Source: Nilaparvata lugens
Lineage: Eukaryota > Arthropoda > Insecta > Hemiptera > Delphacidae
Assembly (NCBI RefSeq): GCF_014356525.2
Contig: NC_052505.1
Coordinates: 22,031,432 to 22,095,431 of the forward strand
Direction: 5' to 3'
DNA length: 64,000 bases
The translations under genes and the position numbers were made by a program. This document shows, piece after piece, positions 57,583-64,000 of the stretch. The notes under the pieces were generated by a model that made no database searches, was not told where the DNA came from, and was given only the letters and a program-made list of their open reading frames with translations. Each line of letters opens with the position of its first letter. Position 1 is the first letter of the stretch.

Positions 57583-57750
57583 AAAACAATATAAAACTTG
57601 TAGTACCCTCTTTATTTAAAACATTTCAACGACTAGTTTCGACCTATTTTGGCAATTAAAATTTTTTTAACTGATAATGACCAAAGTAGGTCGAAATTAG
57701 TCGTTGTAATGTTTTAAATAAAAAGGGTACTACAAGTTTTATATTGTTTT
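57583..57750. mobile_element. Foldback element with 'acttgtagtaccc' arms
   Basis: 'aaaacaatataaaacttgta' pairs with 'tacaagttttatattgtttt', and 'cgactagtttcgacctattt' pairs with 'agtaggtcgaaattagtcg'. Arms are about 75 bp. One arm and its left flank match 5451-5585. Confidence 0.8.
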
Positions 57751-60530
57751 CATAAATTAGTATATTGTATTGAATATTGTATCAGTTGTCTCTCCTTGAA
57801 CCCAGATTATTAGGTGTTCTTAATCGGCACATTATCCATTCAATATTCCATTCAAATAGAGAAAAAAATTGTAATAATAACTTTAGCAATGTGTTCCCAA
57901 CAACAATAAATTCGGCAGAACATTAGTAACCTTATTTCCGGCTTTACTTTTCATAGTAAAACAGAAATGAATGATTAGTCGTCTGGTTTCATTCATGGAA
58001 TCCTGACAGGTTTCACAGTTTGTGCGGGAAGTTTGCAGGTTGCAAGTGGTGGAGGGTCAGGCACAGTTCGTCTGTCTGAGGAATGCTGGTGACCTTTTGC
58101 TGTAGTGTAGACCTTTCCTTCCACTGTAGATGTTGAATAGAATCTCTGTAGTTGATTTGAACTCAACTATTGTGTTAACTTCAGTATCACTATACAACCG
58201 AATGAAACTCTGCCACGTCTCAACCACAGTGTACCGTGATCTTGCGGTTTTATTAGACGATACACATTCCATTTGCACTTGAATAATTGACCTAGATCGG
58301 AGGATTTATGCTTTATAAGATTGATTAGAAATTATTTGTATTTAAAATCGAATGAGTGTAGAATGTTCGTATCAAATCGAAGTTAAATTACCTCGTAGAG
58401 GCTTGTTTGAACAATATTGGTGATGGTTGGGCTAGTAAAATGAATACTAATACTACTTAAAATTGATAATGTTGAGAACTTCAATGTGGAAAGAACCCAT
58501 TCAAATAATGAAAAGTGGATTTAAATTAAGTTTAGCTAGAAAATAGGAAGGAGAATAATTCAAATTTATTCTGTCAATCAAAACAATTACAATTTCAAAG
58601 AAAATAGTATACATCACAGAAAATATAATCAGAAAACTCCTTAATAAACAAAAAATGAAATAGAATTAATCATATAACATGAGCTTAGTTTATCAAGAAT
58701 TTATAAATGGGAAAATTTATATAAATGTATAAAATGATACTTATACTTTGAAATATGATTTGATAAATTCTACTGAGCGCAAAAAAATATAAAATTTACG
58801 TCCGCGCTCAAGAATGATTGTTATTTGGCTGTTTACTTTGGCTGTTTGGGAGAACAGTCTGGAATCTTCTAAAAGCATTAGGCTAACATTTATAGAAGTT
58901 TCTTGTGACTATCATATGAAAAAAATCTATACTGTTACAACCTTGTTTTCTTATATGTTTTCTTCATATTTGTTTTCAAATATGATAAATTAAACTTAGA
59001 AGGCAGGCCAGATTGGTTTTAACCAATACATTTACTATTCTATTATTGAGTGTGTGATTTCTGCTTTCAATAGGCCTACAACATTCCAAAATTATTGTCC
59101 TTTTACACACTTCAAAATTGAATTTACCAAATCATTGTAAAATAATATTTCATTTAAATTTGTAAACTTATTTCTGATATATTATTAGTATTACATGTTC
59201 AATAAATATCATGAAAGTATTGATGAAATTGAAGGTATTGACATTTTTTTTCGTTCTGTGTGCTCTTTCCAGTTTTGTTTTATTCCCACGATGTTAATCC
59301 CACATATTGTGTGTTGCCCCATCAAACAAATGAATGCAAGGAGTTGGTATTTATTCAACTCTTGATCAGCTCTCTGTATTGATTCAGAAATGTCAACGTA
59401 GTCTGGCTCTTAAAAATATCCTGACATATGTTAATATCACAGTAGAGAGAATCTCATAATGCCAATTATTGTAATTCCTACTTTTCGACCATGCGTGAGA
59501 AAATAATATTGATTGTATTCTTTCTCTCATGAATGCATATTCCAATGAGGATTATGCTTAATATGGCCACGATTTTTGATATTGTCAAAACTATGCTACA
59601 ACAAAACCAGTGTTAGAAGTGACCGCTCCCTTGGCTGACTTCACTTCAGTCCATACATTACAGAGATTATCTGCACTCCACTCCATACTTCAAGTACTGT
59701 ACAACTGTACTGCATAATGGTATTGCAGCAACGTGGCCTGCCTTGTTCGTACCATACAATCTCGTTGTTTCTCTCAGGTTTTGTCTTGCACTCTTTTGTC
59801 CGGTTCTCAACAGCAGTGAAGACAAAATCTCCCATTCTTATTCGCTTCTACTGCATATTTATGACGGTTCAAAGAGAGAAAAAAGAACAGAATAGGTCCA
59901 AAGAGAAAGAAAATGAAAGGAAAGAAGTTGGATAGAGAAGAAAGACTTTGGCAAGTTATTCTCTTGTTTTACTCGTCACAATGTGTGTTATTTACAGAGC
60001 CTCCAAGTTGGGTACTGTTGTTCTAGAAGTGTTGTTATGGTACTGCATAACATCCACTAAATTTATGCTGTACAAATAGGTGTGCTGTATTGGAGAGTCG
60101 GGCCAATCCAAACATAAAGGGAAACGGTTTGTGATCCCCTCAGGCTGATGGAAATTTTGATAATATCTACTCCATAACTTGATGTTTGTTTTGAAATACT
60201 GGGGATAATTTTTTGAAAGAAGAATATCCGGAAACTTAATGTTTTTGTGTATTAGAATTGTTAGCAGTTTTTCTCCAACTTTCAATTCATTAGTTTCAAT
60301 AGGGCTAATTCATAGTTTTATTATTATTATAAAGAACCATTAGTAATAATTACATAGCTTTATTGCTATCCAAAAATTGTCTTTGGCAGACGTTCCTCAT
60401 CCACACTGGGTATAAATCACTTGAAACTTGACTTCCAATCACTTTTCGGGGTGAAGAGCTCTTCAATTTAACCTGTTTAATTTTTCGATCCTACTGATAC
60501 AGTCAATGTATTTGAGGTATTAGAAATTGT
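57751..60530. other. Non-coding DNA, no gene seen
   Basis: Minus-strand frames at 58057-58278, 59641-59835 and 59992-60285 and a plus frame at 59717-59935 have no recognisable domain. AT-rich, no RNA gene seen. Confidence 0.4.
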
Positions 60531-60698
60531 TACTGTTACGATGGATTGTGTAACGATTGTTTGACGATGCTTAATACTTTTTTGTAAAGTTTTTGTAGCA
60601 AATAAAATTCTTGATTCTTCTGATTCTTGGTGTCACTTCTACTGCTCTTGCTACCCGCTAGCCCCAACCGAATAATATTGTATTTTCAAAATATTTTG
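60531..60698 (+). repeat. 170-bp direct repeat, copy 1
   Basis: 'tactgttacgatggattgtg', 'ttttgtagcaaataaaattc' and 'cccgctagccccaaccgaat' recur at 62351-62517. The 'caaataaaattcttgattct' portion looks like the polyadenylated tail of a non-LTR element, but the shared part extends beyond it. Confidence 0.75.
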
Positions 60699-60974
60699 AA
60701 GCTTAGGGTACCCACAGATCGATCAGGTCGATATTCAGCTTTCATTATGAGTTGCGATTAACCTTCATCTAACACAAACACAATGGGTCGATTTAATAAA
60801 AACTAGAATCTAGTGACCAGCAGCTTGTCATTAGATCTAGCTATTCTGATAATATAACATTGCACAGTTGACTTGTATGATAGAATTTGTTTGAAAATGA
60901 CTTATAAATAGTTGTTCTGTGAACAGTAGACCTCACGCAGTATTCTCATCCACAAGTACCTGATTGAAACTTAA

Positions 60975-61129
60975 AGGTGCGTACAGATTTTCGCGCCGCG
61001 AACATGAGCAATTCACTTTTAATCAGCTGATGCCAAGCTTTTTATATCTGTATCTGTAAAAATACAGATATAATCAGCTGATTAAAAGTGAATTGCTCAT
61101 ATTCGGGGTGCGTATATCTGTACGCACCT
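60975..61129. mobile_element. Nested foldback MITE
   Basis: Terminal inverted repeats 'aggtgcgtacagat' and 'atctgtacgcacct' surround a second perfect inverted pair, 'caattcacttttaatcagct' and 'agctgattaaaagtgaattg'. It interrupts copy D between 'gattgaaact' and 'tagacctta', which are adjacent in copy C. The exact target duplication (TA, TTA or TTAA) is ambiguous. Confidence 0.85.
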
Positions 61130-61402
61130 ATAGACCTTATGGAAATACAGCTATAGACTGGCTTCTCCACACATCTGTGTAATCACTTGTCAGCTGATTT
61201 ATGATGAACAATTCTATAGTCTGATTTTTACTTCAATATTGGCGTATGAAGGAGGCTCCTTTTTCCTTTTATATTATCCTTGAAATACAAAATTTCCAAA
61301 AACCTTGTATATACGTCGACGCGCAATTAAAAAAGGAACATAGCCTACCTATCAAATTTCATGAAAATCTATTACCGCGTTTCGCCGTAAATGCGCAACA
61401 TA

Positions 61403-61929
61403 TAAACATTTAAACATTTAAACATTTAAACATTTAACATTTAAACATTTAAACATTTAAACATTTAAACATTTAAACATTTAAACATTTAAACATTTAA
61501 ACATTTAACATTTAAACATTTAAACATTTAAACATTTAAACATTTAAACATTTAAACATTTAAACATTTAAACATTTAAACATTTAACATTTAAACATTT
61601 AACATTTAAACATTTAAACATTTAAACATTAAACATTTAAACATTTAAACATTTAAACATTTAACATTTAAACATTTAAACATTAAACATTTAAACATTT
61701 AAACATTTAAAATTTAAACATTTAAACAATGAAACATTTACACATTTAAACATTTAAACATTTAAACATTTAAACATTTACACATTTAAACATTTAAACA
61801 TTTAAACATTTAAACGTTTAAACGTTTAAACATTTAAACATTTAAACATTTAAACATTTAAACATTTACACATTTAACATTTAAACATTTAAACATTTAA
61901 ACATTTAAACATTTGAACATTTAAACATT
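61403..61929 (+). repeat. 8-bp tandem array (AAACATTT)n
   Basis: About 525 bp, roughly 65 units of 'aaacattt' with a few 7-bp units and point variants ('acacattt', 'aaacgttt'). Copy C has only about two units at the same place in the element. Confidence 0.95.
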
Positions 61930-61985
61930 AAGAGAAATGCCAAACCGTCGACTTGAATCTTAGACCTCACTTCGCTCGGTCAATT

Positions 61986-62350
61986 AGCACTTAATTCGAC
62001 CTATTGTAAAGCATGGGTATGAACAGTAGGCCTATGGAATCGTTTTGATTCCCGTTCACCAGGATGACATTCAAATATTTTCATTATTACAGCTGATTGG
62101 TGGTATCGATCGAAACCGAAATCCACACCGCCACTTACTCGTTCTGTTCGCACCTTTAGTCGGATCTAATAATATTTCATGAGAATGAATCAGTAATGTT
62201 AAATCATCTCAGCATTTTGCTCGAGAGGAACTTGAGTGGTGTCTTAATTGCAGTTTTATTTGAATCGCTGATATCTAAAATACAATAATATTCTACGATA
62301 AGGCAATCTAATCTACAATATTTATTACACGGTAAATTGTGTAACGATTT
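61986..62350. other. Non-coding DNA, no gene seen
   Basis: Nothing to support. Confidence 0.4.
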
Positions 62351-62517
62351 TACTGTTACGATGAATTGTGTAACAATTGTTTGACGATGCTTAATACTTT
62401 TTTGTGATGTTTTTGTAGCAAATAAAATTCTTGATTCTTCTGATTCTTGAATTTATGTCACTCCTACTGCTCATACTACCCGCTAGCCCCAACCGAATAG
62501 TGTATTTTCAAAATATA
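62351..62517 (+). repeat. 170-bp direct repeat, copy 2
   Basis: Second copy of 60531-60698, 1,820 bp downstream, with scattered substitutions and small indels ('tactgttacgatgaattgtg', 'cccgctagccccaaccgaat'). Confidence 0.75.
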
Positions 62518-62965
62518 TCAGAGCCTATATTTTGAATGATACTGTTTCAGGTTTATCTCCACTTATTGACTAGTGAGTGAAATCCTTGTGATACTTTCAT
62601 AGGTGAATAGTCAAAGCTAGGATACACGACTCGTCAGTATCCATGTTTTATGACAGTTACTATTACACGTTTTGACCTTTCAAGAGTACTCGATAGTAAT
62701 AATTGAGAAGAGAGTGGAATGGTGTAATTATTGACAGTGGATTGAAGATTGGAATGTCAATGACGACCTACTCGTGACAACAGTCTGCTTTGAGAAGACA
62801 TCAGGCAGGGGAAGAAGGTAGAAGAAATTTAATATCGAAGGAGTAAAATATGAGTAAGGATGATGCAGGTGTCTTATACCGTCAATATTGAAAAATGGAA
62901 AATGTAATATTGATTGTGTGAAAAAATATTATAGGGAAGAAGAGAGGAAAGAAGAAAAATGAGAT
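62518..62965. other. Non-coding DNA, no gene seen
   Basis: Purine-rich toward the right end. No supported feature. Confidence 0.4.
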
Positions 62966-63177
62966 AGAGGATTGATTGATTGAGTACTTTATTCATGTAG
63001 ATTACAATATATACTGGCTTATTCACTTATATACGATAGCTTACAATACAGAAAAATTATAGATGAATTTACATAATATTGACTAAGAAAATAATAATAA
63101 TTATTGAACTGTATATGTAGGAAAAAAACAATTTGGAATAACTATAGATAATATTATTATGCATCTACATCTACATG
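62966..63177 (-). repeat. Non-LTR 3' end with (AATC)n tail
   Basis: 'attgattgattgagtacttt' and 'gaatttacataatattgact' match 777-1012 in the same orientation. It has fewer GATT units. Truncated, non-coding. Confidence 0.65.
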
Positions 63178-63207
63178 AGGATGAGAGAAGGATTATAGGA
63201 TGGAAGG

Positions 63208-63444
63208 CAGGCACGGATCTCGGACTCTGACCTCGGGGTGGTCGTCCAGGGACCTATCACCCGAAAATATTTTCAAGTTTTTGATCAAAAACAGCATTTG
63301 AGAGCTTTATTTTTCAATATTAATTTGATTTCTAGAACTTGCGCCCCTATATCTTGATCTGTAACTAACTCTCGACATTTTTTCAAACACCACTTGTAAG
63401 TGAAAGGGGGGTGCTTCGAGAGAAGCCCCCTGGATCTGCGCCTG
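63208..63444. mobile_element. Possible hAT-type MITE
   Basis: The left end 'caggcacggatc' and the right end 'gatctgcgcctg' are imperfect inverted repeats of 12 bp, and the CAGGC start is common in hAT elements. A clean 8-bp target duplication is not visible ('atggaagg' left, 'aaaggagt' right), so the call is tentative. Confidence 0.45.
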
Positions 63445-64000
63445 AAAGGAGTAATAAAGATGAAATAATTTATTCAATATTAGGAAAAGGAGAAATTCAA
63501 GATAAGAATAAAGCAAACATGTAATGAAGAGAAGAACAAATGAAAAGAAAACATGAGAGATAATGATTGTGGAAGGAGTATAAGGTATAGTGACAGTGAG
63601 AGGAGACGAGGATAGGAAGAAGTGAGTGCAATAAGAAAGAGAAGGAGGGATGAATGGTGAAGAAGTTGGAGAAGGAGGAGCATAAACAAGAAGAGTGACA
63701 GTGACACAGGCCTAGTGACCTCTTTATTCGAGCGCTAGGCACCAGGCAGCCGGCTGTAATTAATATTTTTCTTGAATTAATTATTTAGCTGGTGCTCGCA
63801 TATCCGCTTTTGCGGATTCAACGAAAATGGAAAACTCGGACTGGCCACCTTTCGATTTCAATTTGATGGTGGAAAAAGAGAAAATTTTCCACGAAATCAC
63901 AATGATTGAAATAGAAATAATTATATATCAAAAAATAATAAGTCAGTGATAAATTGATTATACGATTCAGGGAGAAGCAGGTGAAAGTTTTTAGAAAAGA
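63445..64000. other. Purine-rich non-coding DNA
   Basis: GA-rich low complexity at about 63480-63690 produces Leu/Ser-rich minus-strand frames (63480-63742) that are not genes. The final 250 bp show nothing. Confidence 0.5.

Larger units (their letters stand above)
60908..61985 (-). repeat. Dispersed repeat family R1, copy D, enlarged
   Basis: Ends match copies A-C ('gttctgtgaacagtagacct' at the left, 'cacttcgctcggtcaatt' at the right). It is over 1 kb instead of about 400 bp because it holds a nested foldback MITE (60975-61129) and a large 8-bp array (61403-61929). Confidence 0.85.

Noticed and set aside
61403..61929. CRISPR-like or telomere-like array
   Set aside because: It is a pure 8-bp tandem repeat with no spacers, and it is not the insect TTAGG telomere motif; it lies inside a transposable element.

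Overview
This 64-kb window looks like intergenic or intronic DNA from an insect nuclear genome. It is AT-rich and has no convincing host protein-coding gene. The only intact cellular gene I can support is a Pol III tRNA-Asp(GTC) near the left end. A sap-feeding hemipteran such as a planthopper is my best guess. That rests on the overall style of the repeats and on impressions of family resemblance, not on a database search. Almost every long open frame belongs to a transposable element or is a shadow of a simple repeat. | Layout: 1-1.2 kb holds a non-LTR 3' tail and tRNA-Asp. 3.5-9.3 kb holds three copies of one dispersed repeat, two of them head-to-head as a large inverted repeat, plus a duplicated coding-like remnant at 6.4-6.8 kb. 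13.5-21.2 kb holds tRNA-derived SINE remnants, a dead reverse-transcriptase fragment and a 1.1-kb 'ctttccttgccctatta' repeat. 23.0-28.8 kb holds a 0.8-kb direct duplication flanking a broken Jockey-like retrotransposon on the minus strand (gag with zinc knuckles; endonuclease plus reverse transcriptase; poly-A tail). 30.26-38.83 kb holds a near-complete 8.6-kb LTR retrotransposon with two 1,991-bp LTRs that differ only by a few single-base indels and a TATG target-site duplication. 38.8-43.5 kb holds an 87-bp tandem array and related interspersed repeats. 44.7-57.8 kb holds several foldback (MITE-like) elements and local duplications. 60.5-63.5 kb holds a fourth copy of the 3.5-kb family with a nested MITE and a roughly 525-bp array of an 8-bp unit, a direct repeat pair, a second (GATT)n-tailed remnant and a possible hAT-type MITE. 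| The most unusual object is the LTR retrotransposon. It has very long, nearly identical LTRs and encodes a coiled-coil Gag-like protein, then a second long frame of about 547 codons with an Arg/Lys-rich stretch, a hydrophobic segment and a repeated DWKxYII motif. I see no protease, reverse transcriptase, RNase H or integrase. It therefore looks like a recently active non-autonomous element that keeps its own gag and carries an unrecognised accessory protein, presumably mobilised by a partner element elsewhere. It landed inside a partial copy of the 87-bp repeat family, which allows the pre-insertion site to be inferred.
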